A DNA stretch of 64,000 bases, taken from the NCBI GenBank assembly GCA_025403435.1, contig CM046351.1, forward strand, positions 27,803,730-27,867,729, written 5' to 3'. This document shows, piece after piece, positions 34,204-47,300 of this stretch (position 1 is its first letter; every line of letters starts with the position of its first letter). A model generated the notes under the pieces. The model saw only the letters and a program-made list of their open reading frames with translations. It made no database searches and was not told the DNA's origin. The translations under genes were made by a program, and so were the position numbers. The DNA is from Artocarpus heterophyllus. Taxonomy: Eukaryota; Streptophyta; Magnoliopsida; Rosales; Moraceae.

Positions 34204-35217
34204 CTATTTACAGCTTTCTAATGGAGCTCCGCACAAGCAGCGGTTATGGAAATACGTGGTATTGTCGAAGCTCTGCAAATTTCCACCCACCGGAATCTCT
34301 CCACACAACCTGTTGTAACTCACGTTAAAACCCCTTAAGTATTCCAGTGCGGTTAGCCCCACCGGAAGACTTCCCTTTATCCGATTATGGTTCAGATCTA
34401 ACGATACCAAGCTCTTCGGAAACTCGATCTCGGACATGTCGAACTCCAACATGTTCCTCGACAGATCCACGATCTGCGTCGTCTTGTTAAGCCCAAACAA
34501 CGCCGCGGCGCCGCCTTCGAGCTTGTTCCGCGACAAGTCGATGTAGTTGAAGTCCTTTCTCCCCAACGAGGATGGCATTTTCCCCGAGAGCTGGTTGTGC
34601 GACAGTTTAAGGTAAAAATGGGAACCTTGAAAATCTCCGAACGAGTCGGGGATTGGCCCGGTGAGCTTGTTCCGGTCCAAGAGAAGCCCGGTTAAGTTCG
34701 GTAACTCAGAGAGCGAGCTCGGGATAGATCCAGTGAGGTTGTTGAATGAGAATTCAAGGGATTCAAGGCTGTCGAGCTCGCTGAGGAAGTCCGGGATCGG
34801 ACCGGAGAGATTAGCCCAGGTGATGACTAGGAACCTGAGCTTCTTAAGCTTAGTAATTGAGTGCGGGATTGGTCCTGTAAGATTAGGTTGTTTATGCCAC
34901 CAGAGGACGTCTAGGTAAGGAAGCTCACCGATTTCGGAAGGGATCGGACCAGAGAGGTCTCCGCCGCCGAAGTATTTCTCGACGGTTGTGACCCGATTGG
35001 TCTTCTCGTCGCAGTGGACGCCGCGCCAGTGGAGGCAGCAGTCGGTGTTTTGGTCCCAAGTGGAGAAGACATTAGGATTGTTGAAGCCTTTCTTGATTTG
35101 GAGAAGGGCCCTCTTGTCTTGGGGATGGCAAAGTTCCGAAAGACATGGATAGATGAAACAAAGGAAGAAAAGAGAGAAACAAAGGAGTTTATTGATCAGC
35201 TTGTTTGGGACATCCAT
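34204..35217 (-). CDS. Polygalacturonase-inhibiting protein A (PGIP-A)
   Basis: Secreted LRR protein expected to act in the cell wall as an inhibitor of pathogen polygalacturonases. Intronless, 337 aa, the normal family length. Residues 1-27 are a signal peptide (LLCFSLFFLCF core). The N-terminal cap has Cys30, Cys60, Cys61 and Cys69 (DCCLHWRGVHC). About ten LRRs of the extracellular LxGxIP type follow, then the C-terminal cap LCGEIPVGG and CLCGAPLESCK. Several N-x-S/T sites are present. Start chosen at MDVPNK because the signal peptide begins there; the frame stays open 55 codons further up without family similarity. Compared with PGIP-B the exposed strand positions of LRR 2-3 differ (LDVLWWHKQ, LRFLVITWAN). 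No clear TATA box lies 60 bp upstream as in PGIP-B; TATATAAT at 35371-35378 is a weak candidate. A target-enzyme specificity cannot be inferred. Confidence 0.95.
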   Translation of the reverse strand: MDVPNKLINKLLCFSLFFLCFIYPCLSELCHPQDKRALLQIKKGFNNPNVFSTWDQNTDCCLHWRGVHCDEKTNRVTTVEKYFGGGDLSGPIPSEIGELPYLDVLWWHKQPNLTGPIPHSITKLKKLRFLVITWANLSGPIPDFLSELDSLESLEFSFNNLTGSIPSSLSELPNLTGLLLDRNKLTGPIPDSFGDFQGSHFYLKLSHNQLSGKMPSSLGRKDFNYIDLSRNKLEGGAAALFGLNKTTQIVDLSRNMLEFDMSEIEFPKSLVSLDLNHNRIKGSLPVGLTALEYLRGFNVSYNRLCGEIPVGGNLQSFDNTTYFHNRCLCGAPLESCK

Positions 35218-36772
35218 TTTAATTTCCTTGCCTTGGCTGAGGAAAGGATATTGGTTTGGCTTTTTATGGTGCCGAGTGAGGACTAATAATGATAAAAATA
35301 GGGGACGAGAGGATAATGTGGCGCACATCAATATTGACTTTTGTTTTGTGAGAGAATATAGAATAGAACTATATAATTTCAATCATTTTCAAGTCGATGA
35401 CTAACTTGCTTTTCAATTTTTAAGTTGATATGTGACAGTAATAATCCTTTAAACCAATTTTTAAAGCATGTTCACTATCATTAATGTTGACAACTCAATT
35501 ACTTCATTGATTGACTTAAAACATATCAAATAGATATAAATTTTAATTCGGTGATTTGGGGCATTGATTCATTTTAATTAATAAATTAAAATATTATAAT
35601 ATATAAAAATTTTATACTATAATTTATTTTTTTACATTATAATATATAAAAACTTTATAATATTTAAGTTCCAATGCTTCAAATATCCTGTAAATTTTAA
35701 ATATTATTTCTGGTATGCCCGGCAATGTTAAAATTGGATAAAATGAGAGTTTTTTTTTTTTCCCGTGGATAATGTATCATGTTTCCTCCTAGAAAGAACA
35801 ATAATAAAGAACGAAAGAAACAAAAGGAAAAAGTTTTATCATGCCCAAATGTCTTTTCAATACCTGACATGTTTTTATGAAAGCAAAATATAAATCCCCA
35901 AACGCGCTAGAAACTCTTCAAATTGGATGTCCATATGTTGTTGGATTTTGTGGCGTGCAGTTTCATTTGAGACGCATGCATTCTAAAAATGGGAAAATTT
36001 GCCAGTTGTCTCAAATTGGCTCTCCATTGTTAGATTTTTGTGGCGTACTACTATCTAAGTGCAAATTAACCTTATGATGGGAAATTACCCGAAATGATCT
36101 AGGACCAGAGCCGTCAAATATTCTATGATTAACGTATCTATTTTATATTTTTTTATTTATGAAGAAACAACTATTTTTTCATAAATATATTTTAAATTTG
36201 TCCCAATTTTCAAATTTTTGTATATGGCTCTCACAACTACTATTATCTCGTGTACATACCATATTGAAGTAATTTTTCTCAAATATTTTCCTACTTGAGC
36301 ACTTTTTGTGACCTTTCTAACTATTATTTCCTAATATATATGTACATCTAATCATTTTTCTATTTGATTTGAGCACTATAAAATCCTTTTTCTCTAAAAT
36401 ATATTCTACCAATAAACAATCAAAATATACATTTTAATTGAAACATGCATTTTGGTTCATCTGTTTTTTGTTAATTTATTATTTCTAAAATCTTATATCT
36501 TTAAATATACCTTACTATTTCTATTCAAATTTTCCTATTAATATAACTTTGCTTAAACCCTTCTACACTCAACTATATATTTGTCCTCTTGGTAGCAGTC
36601 TTCTTAAATAATAGTTTTTAAGTATGTATTTTATAAGTACTATCTTGTTGTCCCATTAAAATATTTTTTTAAAATTACACGCCTACTTAAATATCTTTCT
36701 CCTGATATTCTTTCAAATATTGTTTTCTTATATGTACTCCTTATATTCGTTAATGTCTATATTAATGTCACT
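35218..36772. other. Intergenic between PGIP-A and the Tat element
   Basis: AT-rich, about 1.55 kb. No conserved coding sequence, RNA gene or terminal repeat seen. It contains the PGIP-A promoter region and ends with the left TSD (TCACT, 36768-36772) of the Tat retrotransposon. Confidence 0.6.
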
Positions 36773-37351
36773 TGTTACAGGTAATCTTGACGGTCCAAGG
36801 CCTAGCGTCGAGATTGAAAAAAGCCCAATAAAGGTCCAAGTCTTGGAAGGGATCTTAATTGGAGGACGACTTGATAGGGGCTCCCCAAGTGTCGAGATGT
36901 CTTAGGGAAGGCAGGAGGCCAAATTGAGGGAGTGTCTAAGTTGACTGAACCCAGAGGCGCATATATGAACTACAAATAAAGAAAATCAAATTTCCATCAA
37001 ATTAAGGATCAATGTGATTCACGCAACAGTTATGAAGTAAAGTGGGAAAAAAATTAGAAAATTTTCCTAATTTTATATTTAAAATTTATAATTTTATCAT
37101 TTTGTACATGAAGTTATGGCTGTAAATAGGGGTGAAAAAACCCCTAGAGAACGGACTTCTCTTTTTGCCTTCTCAGGCTTGTATATTCAAAAGAAATAAA
37201 AAGAAAACCTAAAAGTGAATGTAGCTCATATTGATTGAACTATTATAAACTCCATTTTTTAAAATTTTCTGCACATTTTTACTTCTCTTATTTGCATTAT
37301 TCATCGTGAGTGATTTGTAAAATAATTGTTGAGCTAAATTCACCATCAACA
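36773..37351 (+). repeat. Tat element 5' LTR
   Basis: Starts TGTTACAGGTAATCTTGACGG and ends CATCAACA; matches 57452-58051 throughout with many differences. The TATA box seen in the other LTR reads TGTAAATA here (37121-37128). Confidence 0.9.
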
Positions 37352-38155
37352 TTTAATGCTAAAAGGAGGGTTAGATTTATCTGATTTTGAACCAAAAGTT
37401 TTCCCATGATCATCATGGTGACCATAATAACCAAGCTTACAGGGGATAACTCCAACAGTCCTTTGTTGCTAGGGAAGTTGGATGATCAAGGAAAGGGAGG
37501 CAACCCTCATGAACTGCTATTTTGGAGCAGATGGTGGAATGATTGAGCAAAATGCTTGAAAGAATCACAGTAGCCCTAGATCAATTTCATGGCCAAAATG
37601 GTAACGCTGTAGGTGCAGACCCAGCAGACTTAAAGGATAACATTGGTAACTAGAAGGGTGGCTAGCGAGAGGTCCTTGAGGGAACTGACGAGACTACAGG
37701 TGGCCATAATAGAAGGGAAAACTCAATGGGTAGCCGTGAGAGTAGCCATGGAGCAGCCCAAGCATTGAACTAGGGAGGAAGCCATCAAGGGCAAAATATA
37801 GGCCTCTGACCAATACCGCTAAGGCGAGATGACAGACAGGACATGGCTTCTGCCCAAAACAATAGATATCTCAGAGACCAACTCCATGGGGGAGATTTAA
37901 GGAATATGTTACTTGCAAGGAGAGCTGCTTTAGTAGGGAATGACCTAACCTGGTGGATTTGTCCACTGTCAACCAACCACTATGCAACCCACAAGTTAAC
38001 CCTCAACTGATAGCCCAACAAGTGAACCAGTAGACACAAGCTGCGTTAGGACTCCTTGTAGGAGAGATTAGACATTTAGTGGGAAGAGTGGAGGATTTGG
38101 AAGAAAAGCTTGACGTCCACCATGGTGAGGAGATCACTTATACCAACCCCTTTGA
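37352..38155 (+). other. Tat element leader and gag N-terminal region
   Basis: Low-similarity stretch between the 5' LTR and recognisable gag. It appears to be leader plus a decayed gag N-terminus (FIRHLV-like and Asp/Glu-rich remnants). No open gene and no clear primer-binding site. Confidence 0.5.
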
Positions 38156-39140
38156 GCTTAGAATCATGGAAGTGCCCATTCTAGAAAGGTTTAAAGTTTA
38201 AACCCTCGCAGATGTCTCCGTACAAAGGCTTGATAGATTCAGATGACCATATCTTAATATATGAGTCATATATGGGACTTTACAGAGTCCCATAAGAGAT
38301 CATGTGTTGAGCATTTAGCCAAACTTTGAAGGAAATATCAGACGCTGGTTTAGAACCCTTGAAGCTAAGAGCATCACTTGTTTTGAAGACTTAAAAATTG
38401 CCTTTTGAACCAATCTGTGGGTGTCAGGGTCTACCATCATCCAAAGAAAAGCTCAGCTTCTTAACTCAAGGACTGAATAAATCTTTGAAGGATTGGCTCG
38501 CCAGGTACACCAAGGAGGTGGCAGCAATTAGAAGGGTCTTAGATGACATCGCTATTATGGGGCTCTGAGTAGCATGCGTATGGATATTCCCTTCAACGAT
38601 GATCTCGACCATAAAGGTTTGAAGTTGTACAAGAATTCTTGGAGAGAGCTAGGGGATGTGTTAGCTAAGAAGAAGTAAAAAGCCTAGTTTTTAGGCAAAC
38701 CATGTTAGGCAACAATAGTGGTAATGGTCAGAGGTCAAACAATGGCAGAAAAAAGAGGGGAAACCCTCAAGAGCATAGTAGTTTAAAGCCACAAGTCTAT
38801 GATTTGCTGCCATCCCAACCAAGTTGGGTTGTTAACACAAATAATGCCAAACGGCACAAGCAGGAGGATGGCAGGCCTTGAACCTAACAAAGATATGATA
38901 ACTACCTTAAACTCACAGCCTCGATAGACAATTTTACCATCAGATTAGTGACAAGCCTTATCTTTAACGTCCTATCCCAATAAGGTCGAATTCAAATAAG
39001 TGCAATCAAAACAAATACTATAGGTTCCATGGTGAAATTGGACATTACACTAATGAATGTATGGATCTTAAGGACAAGATAGAGGGACAAGATAGAGAGG
39101 CTAGTAAGAGAAGGTCATCTTTAGGAGTACAAAGTTGAAA
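38156..39140 (+). pseudogene. Tat element gag (degenerate)
   Basis: Plus-strand fragments in several frames resemble retrotransposon gag: MEVPILERFKV near 38168, NFEGNIRRWFRTLEAKSIT near 38322, FEDLKIAF, and a region with DDLDHKGLKLYKNSW near 38600. A Tat-type zinc-finger remnant, YYRFHGEIGHYTNECMDLKD, lies near 39015 with the first cysteine replaced. Many stops and shifts. Confidence 0.75.
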
Positions 39141-39419
39141 AAAGAAAGAAAAATGATAGGAGGAATGATCATCTAAACAATCATGGAAATGATGGAAGAT
39201 GGCGTAATGATGATCGTCGAGACAATAACACAAATTTGCCCACTGGGGTGATTCATACCATTTTTGGTGGACCATATCGTAGAGGTGACTCCATAAGGTC
39301 CTAGAAGAATTATGCCTATGAGGTGAGAGAACACATGAAACAGAGATGCATTAACGTGTTAGAAAGCAAACCTGCCAAGGTGCAGAGATATGAGGGAATA
39401 GAGATAACTTTCTCCTAGA

Positions 39420-39836
39420 AAGAGGCACATAGAGTCCACTTTTCCCAAAATAACACCTTGGTGGTCGAGGCGATGATTGGAAACTATACCATGTGTTAGA
39501 TTGTGGTCGACAATATGTCGATATCATATATATAGATTGTCTCAAAAGTTTGATATCCCATTGGATCAAATGACGCTGGACTCAAGACCATTGTATGGTT
39601 TTATGAGGGACAATATAATCTTTGAAGGAATTATTAAGTTGCTAATAATGGTGGGAGAGAAGCCTAAGATGATGACCATATTGTCAAACTTTCTGATGGT
39701 CAAAAAAGGAGACCAATATAATACAGTGATTGGTAGGCTGACCCTTAGGATTAAACGCAATAACTTATATATACCATCAAAAAGTGAGGTTTCCTATGCC
39801 AGAAGGAGTGGGAGAGATGAGAGGAAACTAGTATGA
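39420..39836 (+). pseudogene. Tat element aspartic protease region (degenerate)
   Basis: Pieces typical of Tat protease: VEAMIGNYTMC near 39462, IPLDQMTLDSRPLYGFMRDN near 39560, GIIKLLIMVGEKPK and SNFLMVKKGDQYNTVIGR near 39690. The catalytic region (VVDNMS) lacks the normal Asp-Gly-Ser and a frameshift follows. Confidence 0.75.
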
Positions 39837-40059
39837 GTTAAGGCTAACTTATTCTAACGGTGTGTATACGTATGCAAACCTGCAGAAGACGGAGATGAGG
39901 ATGGTGCGTCAAGGGCCTATAGTGGAGGACGTAGATCCGTAACTCGAAGAAGAGATCACCAAGACAGAACCAGCTTAAGACCATGCAAAGGTAAGGGTGG
40001 ATGAAAAGATTCATCAAGGGTATTAAAAATAGGGTTAGAGTTAAGCAAGATGTAAGCAA

Positions 40060-42321
40060 AGGAATTAAAGGAATTCTTAAGCAAAGATCTCGATGTTTTT
40101 GCTTGGACTCACAAGGTTATAGTGGGAATTGACTAGGAAGTTGCCTAATATTGCCTGAACATCCACCTAACCTTTCCCTTGAAGAGGCAAAAGAGACGAC
40201 CAATAAACCCAGAGAGGTACAAAGCACTTCATTAAGAGGTTGATAAATTGGAGAAAAATGGCTTTATTAAGGAATCACTTTACCCCAATTGGACCCAGTG
40301 CTTGTCTACAAGCCAAATGGGAAGTGGAAAACATATATCGACTTTAGCTTTCCCTCCCACGGATTGATCAGCTAGTCGATGCTACCATAGGGCATGAATT
40401 ATTGAGTTTTATGGATGCCTACTTAGGCTACAACCAAATCCCAATGCATCCTCGAGATCAAGAACATACCTCCTTTATCACAGATAGGGGTTTGTATTGT
40501 TATCTCATCAGGAGCCACATACCAGTGCCTAGTGAACAAAATGTTCGCCAAACAAATCGTAAAGACCATGGAAGTATATGTTGACAAATACTGGCAAAGT
40601 CAATAAAGTGATCTTACATGTTGCACATCTTAGAGAGATGTTTTAGATCTTGAGAAAGTATAAGATGAAGCTCAACCCTTTGGAGTGTGCATTTGGCGGG
40701 CGTCGAGAAAGTTCTTAGGATTTATGGTCAACCGTCAAGGCGTCGAGGCAAATCTGACCAAAATCCAGGCATTTTTAGATATAGAAGTACCACAGAAGCC
40801 TAAAAAAGTGCGGAAGCTGATGAGTTGTGTAGCAGCACTCAACTGCTTCATCTCTAAGGTGACTAATAAATGTGTGCCATTTTTTGATATCTTAAAAGGA
40901 AGGAAACCGATCAAGTGGATAGAGGAATATGACAAGGCGATCAAATGCTTAAAGGAGTATCTCAGGAAACCCCATTTGCTTTTAAAAGCTCTACCGAAGG
41001 AGACCCTACAAATTTATTTAATCGTTTCACTCATGCTTTAAGCTCCATCATAGTTAAAGAGGAGAGGAAATCCTAATTTTTGGTTTATTATGCGAGCATG
41101 CGTTTGCTTGATACAGAGACAAGGTATTTAGAAATGGAAAAGCTTGCATTGGCCTTGAGTATGTCGATGAGGATGTTAAAAAGACATCTTTTGAAGCACA
41201 AAATCCTAGTCTTAACATACTACCCTCTGAGATAGGCCTTACAGATACCAGAGACTTCAAATCAACTACTAAAATGGTCGGTCGAATTAAACTAGTATGA
41301 CATTGAGTATAAGCCTCTAACAATAATTAAAGGGCAAGCACTCGCTGATTTTGTTGCTAAGTTTACAGTTTTACCGGGAGGCACTGAAGTAGAGGCTAAG
41401 GTGGAACAGTGTAAACGGAAGTTTTACGTCGACAGCTGATCAAACGAGAATGAAGCAAGAATAGGGGTTATGTTGGTAAAGCCTAGAAAACCATTAAATT
41501 ACAGTGGTAGTAAGGTTTAAGTTTAGTGCATCAAATAATGAGGCCGAATACAAGACTTTGCTAGTAGGATTAAGGCTCGTAGCCATATGAAGAGTGACCC
41601 ATTAGAGATTTATAACGACTCCCAGCTCATTGTAAATCAGACCTTGGATGAATATAAATCCTAAGATGAGATAACACTCAAATATTTGTACAAGATGAAA
41701 GAAGAGCTTTCAAAATTCCAATCATATGAAGTGAAGCAGATACCTCATGCGAACAACAATAATGCAGATGCCTTAGCTCACCTTGCTACATCAAAGGATT
41801 CAGACTTGTTGAAAGTAATCCTTGTCAAGATATTAAGAGTCCTGACTATACAGTAGGAAAAGTTAAAAAAGCAATGCCCATCAATCAGTCAAGGTAGTTG
41901 GATGACTCCGATTATAGGGCACCTACTAAACAAAGAATTAACTGTTGACCCAGTAGAGGCAAAGAAGAGTCACTATAGGTCAATGAGATATCTATTAAAT
42001 GATGGTGTGCTCCAGTGTCATAGTACTTCAGCTCCTCTTTTTCGTTGTCTCAATAAAGATGAAGGATTAAAGATGTTTAAGGAAATTCATGAGGGCATAT
42101 ATGGAAACCACTTCAGAGGGCAATCCTTGGCCCATAAACACTAAGACAAGGGTATTACTGGCCAACCTTGAAAAAGATGCCATTCAATACGCCTAAAGAT
42201 GTGACAAATGCCAATGTTATGCCATGGTGTTAAAATCTCGTCCAGAAAATCTATCATCGATCTTAAGCCCTTGGCCCTTCATAAAGTAGGGAATCAATAT
42301 AATTGGTCCACTTGTTATAGT
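40060..42321 (+). pseudogene. Tat element RT, two RNase H domains and integrase N-part (degenerate)
   Basis: RT starts near 40080 (LSKDLDVFAWTHK). It includes FMDAYLGYNQIPMHPRDQEH (near 40408), the thumb (FLGFMVNRQGVEANLTKIQ near 40712) and the connection (SCVAALNCFISKVTNKCVPF). First RNase H: RYLEMEKLALALS near 41128. Second, archaeal-type RNase H: ASNNEAEYKTLLVGLRL-like near 41530, YNDSQLIVNQTLDEYK near 41610 and HANNNNADALAHLAT near 41748. Integrase N-terminus: DGVLQCHSTSAPLFRCL near 42003 and EIHEGIYGNH. The catalytic YVDD block is lost to a deletion or shift. Interrupted by Copia-2 at 42322. Confidence 0.88.
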
Positions 42322-44354
42322 TGTTGGAAACAAAGTGCGCAGCGGAATTTTAAAAATTTTTCATCAGAGTATTTTCCAAAACACAAGTTTGACATGTTAT
42401 ATGTATAAATTAAACAGATCTTACTAACCTCAGTATGCCGAAGAACCTCCGCGACCTGTGTAGAGAAGTAACGTTCCAGAAGAGCCTCAACCAACTGGTC
42501 TTCTTTGCTATTCTCTATCCACAACCGGAGTGAGTGTGGGCTCACACGTACAGCTCTTCCACCGGTGACTCTCCTTCCAACCAATAGAGAGAACCCAAAG
42601 CTAGTGTTCGTGATTTGTGAACAAAAGCTCTCAGGGAGTTTTTAGATGCTCACTAGAAGAGTATCACTCTTAATCTCTCAAATTGATCTGAGTAAATCAT
42701 TAGACTCACTCCCTTTTTATACCTATTGGTCCTTGGGGTCAGTCCATATCAGATTAGGTCTCAAAAATCGAAATAGAATCAAGTTCGGATCAATATCTGA
42801 TAAGATACGCGTGAAAAACGCGTAATCTTAGCTGTCGCGGTCGGCATGCCGAACTGTGAGATAGGCAGGCCGAACTGGTCAGTTCGGCAGGCCGAACACG
42901 TCATCCGGCATGCCGAACTGCCGAGAAAAAATCTCCGTGAATCTTTTATTTTCCACCCGAGATTCTAAAGGATAAAGTCTCAGTTTTGATTCAAATAGCC
43001 CAATAGAAAAGATATCTGATCAAAACAAACTTTATCAAGATAATCTCTAAGAAAATAAATCAATTCACAATAATTCTACAAGTTTATCTTGTTCTAATTG
43101 TCCAAAATTAAAACAACCGATAAACAGACAAGAATTATCCGAACGCCATAATTCAACAAGTTCATCTTGAACTAATTTCTTACATAATTAATTCAACCGA
43201 TAAACAGACATGAATTATTTGATTCTTATAAATTTTAAACCAATCTGATAAATCCGACATAAGTCACCAATTATTGGAAAAGCACGCCGTGTCGTTACAG
43301 GATTTTGTGAGCTAGCAAAGGGGACCAAAATGGACCTATAAAGTTCAAGCTCATGATAACTATGAAACCCAATATCCCAGATATACATTTCACAATTATC
43401 AACTCCAACGCTACTCCACTAAAAGCTTGGAGCTGCACTCTCGAACTTTATAGAATTACGAAGCTCGAGTAGCTAAGTCTCCATGACATATCATAGTGTA
43501 TCGCATCCCCATATGATCATCCATAATCGGCTTAAGGACAAGTTCTGTCTTACCTTCCCGATTATTTTTATCTTACGTTCCATTGTCTCACCATTAGAAA
43601 ACTTACCATCCAAAGATAGTATACCATTCGGTTACACCTATGTATCCAAATGGTTGAGCGCTCCAGTTTTCCAATTACAGGACAACGCATATAAGAGGAT
43701 ATCATTACTCCTAAAGAGGAGCTATGGATTCCATATCTATGAATAACAAGTCTACGCTACCAAGAGTCATGCCTCCAACGTACCGGCATGCATGCCACTA
43801 TAGAGATGTGGGAGTCACCCATTGGTACATCAAAAGACACAAGTCGAGACAACGGGCCCATTATTCATCTCAGGATTAAGATACAATACAAATGATTGTC
43901 TAAAGTGAATCCATTTGACAAGACAGAATTATTAATCCAAATCAATTCACTTTATGTCCCGATCCAACACATCGTCACCTATGACAATGCGCCAATGTTT
44001 CTATTCACGGAGTCCAACTCCGATGGCCAAGACAAACCATCTCCCAAAAGGGATATAGACAACATAACAATCTTTACATGAATAAAGCGCCCAACTTTAT
44101 TCCCTCGATTGCGGATCATATATTTTAGACCATCACCTTAAGAGTCGTGTCTACCGCATAATCATCCCATCATATGCCCAACTCTTAAGGTTTAGACTGA
44201 CAGTCTCAGACTACTGTTTGCTTATCATACATTCAACAAATATGAACGTAAAGAGGACAATATTTGGTATATATAAATGAATAAATTCTTTATTGATAAA
44301 AATGTCTCCAAAAACGTATTACATTTTTACTCCTTAGAGCATACATGTCTAACA
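42322..44354 (-). repeat. Copia-2 3' LTR
   Basis: 2,033 bp with TGTTGGAAACAAAG and CATGTCTAACA ends. It contains the palindrome array at 42841-42917 and a TATA box at 42711-42721. Open frames such as 43483-43746 recur in the other LTR and are not genes. Confidence 0.95.
42841..42918. repeat. Palindrome array in Copia-2 3' LTR
   Basis: Four units of TTCGGC-NN-GCCGAA start near 42841, 42862, 42884 and 42905, spaced 21-22 bp. On the minus strand the array lies about 120 bp upstream of the TATA box. Confidence 0.9.
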
Positions 44355-44366
44355 ATCTCCCACTTG
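44355..44366 (-). other. Copia-2 polypurine tract
   Basis: On the minus strand CAAGTGGGAGAT directly precedes the 3' LTR, three bases beyond the stop codon of gag-pol. Confidence 0.8.
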
Positions 44367-44368
44367 CA

Positions 44369-47300
44369 CTAAGTGAGTAAATACTGCAAATTTCGCATCC
44401 CCATAGCTTCCACATGCCTTTCGAAGACTCTCCCAGAAAGTGTCTTCGTAAATGGATCAGCTAAATTGTCCTCTGACGCGATCTTGCATACCGTGACATG
44501 CCCGCTCTCAACGAAGTCCTTTATCACATGATACTTCCGATCAATATGCTTACTCTTCTTGTGAAATCTTGGTTCCTTAGCATTAGCTACCGCCGCACTG
44601 TTATCACAGTACAGTGATACCGCTTTATCCATACCAGGAACTACCTCAAGATCCCCAAGGAACTTGCGGAGCCACACTGCTTCTTTCGAAGCATCACTAG
44701 CCGCCACATACTCGGCCTCCATCGTTGAATCCGAAGTGCAATCTTGCTTCGCACTTCTCCAACTGATGGCACCGCCACCCAGAGTAAACACAAACCCTGA
44801 AGTCGATTTCCTAGAATCCAGGCAGGATTGAAAATCCGAATCAGTGTATCCTAGAGGAGTTAAATCCTCACCCGAATACACAAGCATATACTCACGAGTC
44901 CTTCTCAGGTACTTGAAAATATGCTTTACCGCAACCCAATGGTTTGGTCCTGGATCCGCCTGAAATCGACTCACAATCCCGACCGCATAGCTAATATCTG
45001 GTCGAGTGCAAAGCATGGCATACATGAGACTACCTACTGCCGAAGCATAAGGCACCTTCTTCATGTATTCTCTTTCTTCATAAGACTTTGGAGAGTCTTT
45101 CTTAGAAAGAGTAATTCCAGACCTAGATGGTTGCCCACCTTTCTTGGAATCCTGCATTGCAAACCTCCTGAGAATTTTATCTATGTACCCGGCCTGTGAC
45201 AAAGCTATCATTTTGTTCTTCCTATCCTGAAAGATCTGGATACCGAGAACAAAATTAGCCTCACCCAAGTCCTTCATGTCAAACTGCTTGGTCAACCATA
45301 ATTTGACCGATGACAATGCCCCAACGTCATTGCCAATTAGCAGAATGTCATCTACATAGAGTAGTAGAAAAACCACCTTCCCATTCTTAATGTGTTTGTA
45401 AACACATGGTTCATCCACATTTTGTGAGAACCCATAAGTCTTGATCACTTGATCAAATCTTATGTTCCAAGAACGAGAAGCTTGCTTAAGTCCATAAATA
45501 GACTTTAGCAACTTACAAACCTTACCCTCTTGACCCGTGACCTTGAACCCGTCTGGTTGTTCCATATAAATGGACTCATCAAGATAGCCATTCAGAAAAG
45601 CCGTCTTGACATCCATCTGCCAAATCTCGTAGTCGAGAGCGGCAGCTATGGACAAGAGTATCCGGATGGACTTAAGCATGGCTACAGGCGAAAAGGTTTC
45701 CTCATAATCGATTCCTTCCTTTTGCGTATAACCCTTAGCTACCAGTCTAGCCTTAAAGGTTTCGACCTTTCCATCCACTCCTCTTTTCCTCTTGTAGATC
45801 CACTTACACCCTATGGGTTTTACCCCTTCGGGAAGATCCACAAGCTTCCAGACCCGATTAGTCTCCATAGACTTCATCTCAATGTTCATGGCCTCTGTCC
45901 AGAGTCTTGAATCAACATCCTCCATAGCTTCTGCGTAAGTATAAGGATCCCTGTCATGTTCATCCGGTTCAGCCAAAAAGACCTCCCCATTGAACATATA
46001 CCTCTCAGGTTGACGCCCGATCCTCCCACTACGCCGAAGCCCCTGAGGTTGTTGTTCAGGTTTGTTTGGTTTTTCTACACCGATCGGAATGGTTTCGTTC
46101 GGAACCTCTGGAGTAAACGGATTACCCCTCAACTCCTCAAGCACCACTTTGCTTTGAGGTTTAAAGTCGTTCATGTAACTCTCCTCAAGGAAAGTTGCAT
46201 TAGTTGAAACCACGACTTTATTTTCCTTTGGGTTATAAAAATAACCCCCTTTAGTCCCTTTTGGATATCCTACAAACACGCAAACTTCTGAACGTGCTTC
46301 CAACTTATTCGGATCCTTAAACAGGACATGAGCTGGACATCCCTATATGCGAATATGGTTTAAGGATGTCTTCCGTCTTGTCCACAACTCGTGAGGAGTT
46401 TTAGGGACCGATTTTGAAGGCACATTGTTCAAAAGATAACATGCGGTTTGTAGTGCATATCCCCAAAAGGATAAAGGCAATGATGAATAACTCATCATGG
46501 ACCGAATCATGTCCAACAAAGTCCTATTCCTTCTCTCTGCTACGCCATTCTGCTGCGGAGTACCCGGCGCAGTCAAATGGGATAAAATCCCATTCTCTAA
46601 CAAGTGTCCCAAGAACTCATCAGAAAGGTATTCCCCACCTCGATCAGATCGAAGTGCCTTTATGGGTCTACCCAATTGCTTTTCCACTTCAGCCCGAAAC
46701 TCCCTGAACTTATCATAAGTTTCGCTTTTGTGGTGCATTAGGTACACATACCCATATCTTGAGTAATCGTCAATAAAAGTAACGAAGTACTCATACCCTC
46801 CTCGTGCCCGGATGTTCATCGGTCCGCAAACATCACTATGCACAAGTTCTAGAACCCCTTCGGCCCTATTGCCCTTAGACCCGTATGGTCTTTTGGTCAT
46901 TTTACCCTCCAAACAAGACTCACATTGAGGTATAGATTCCACCTTTAAGTGACTTAAAGGTCCATCCCTTACCAACCTTTGAATCCTATTTAGGTTAATA
47001 TGGCCAAGGCGCAAATGCCAAAGATAAGTCTTATTAGAGTGAGAAGTTTTAAGTCTTTTTGAGTTATTATCATTTATCTCAGCATTAAGCAACAAGTCCA
47101 TCTTAGGTTTGATAAAATATAGATTATTTTGCATCCATCCAGAACAGATAAAAGATTTGTTTTTACGAATCACCACTTTTTCATTAAAAGATACCACGTA
47201 GGAGTCTTTAAATAAAGAAGATACAGAAATTAAATTCCTTTTAAATTTAGGAACATAAAAACAATCTCGCAAAATTAAACTCCTATAATTATCAAAATAA

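Noticed and set aside
35218..35382. 55-codon N-terminal extension of PGIP-A
   Set aside because: No similarity, and it would bury the signal peptide internally.
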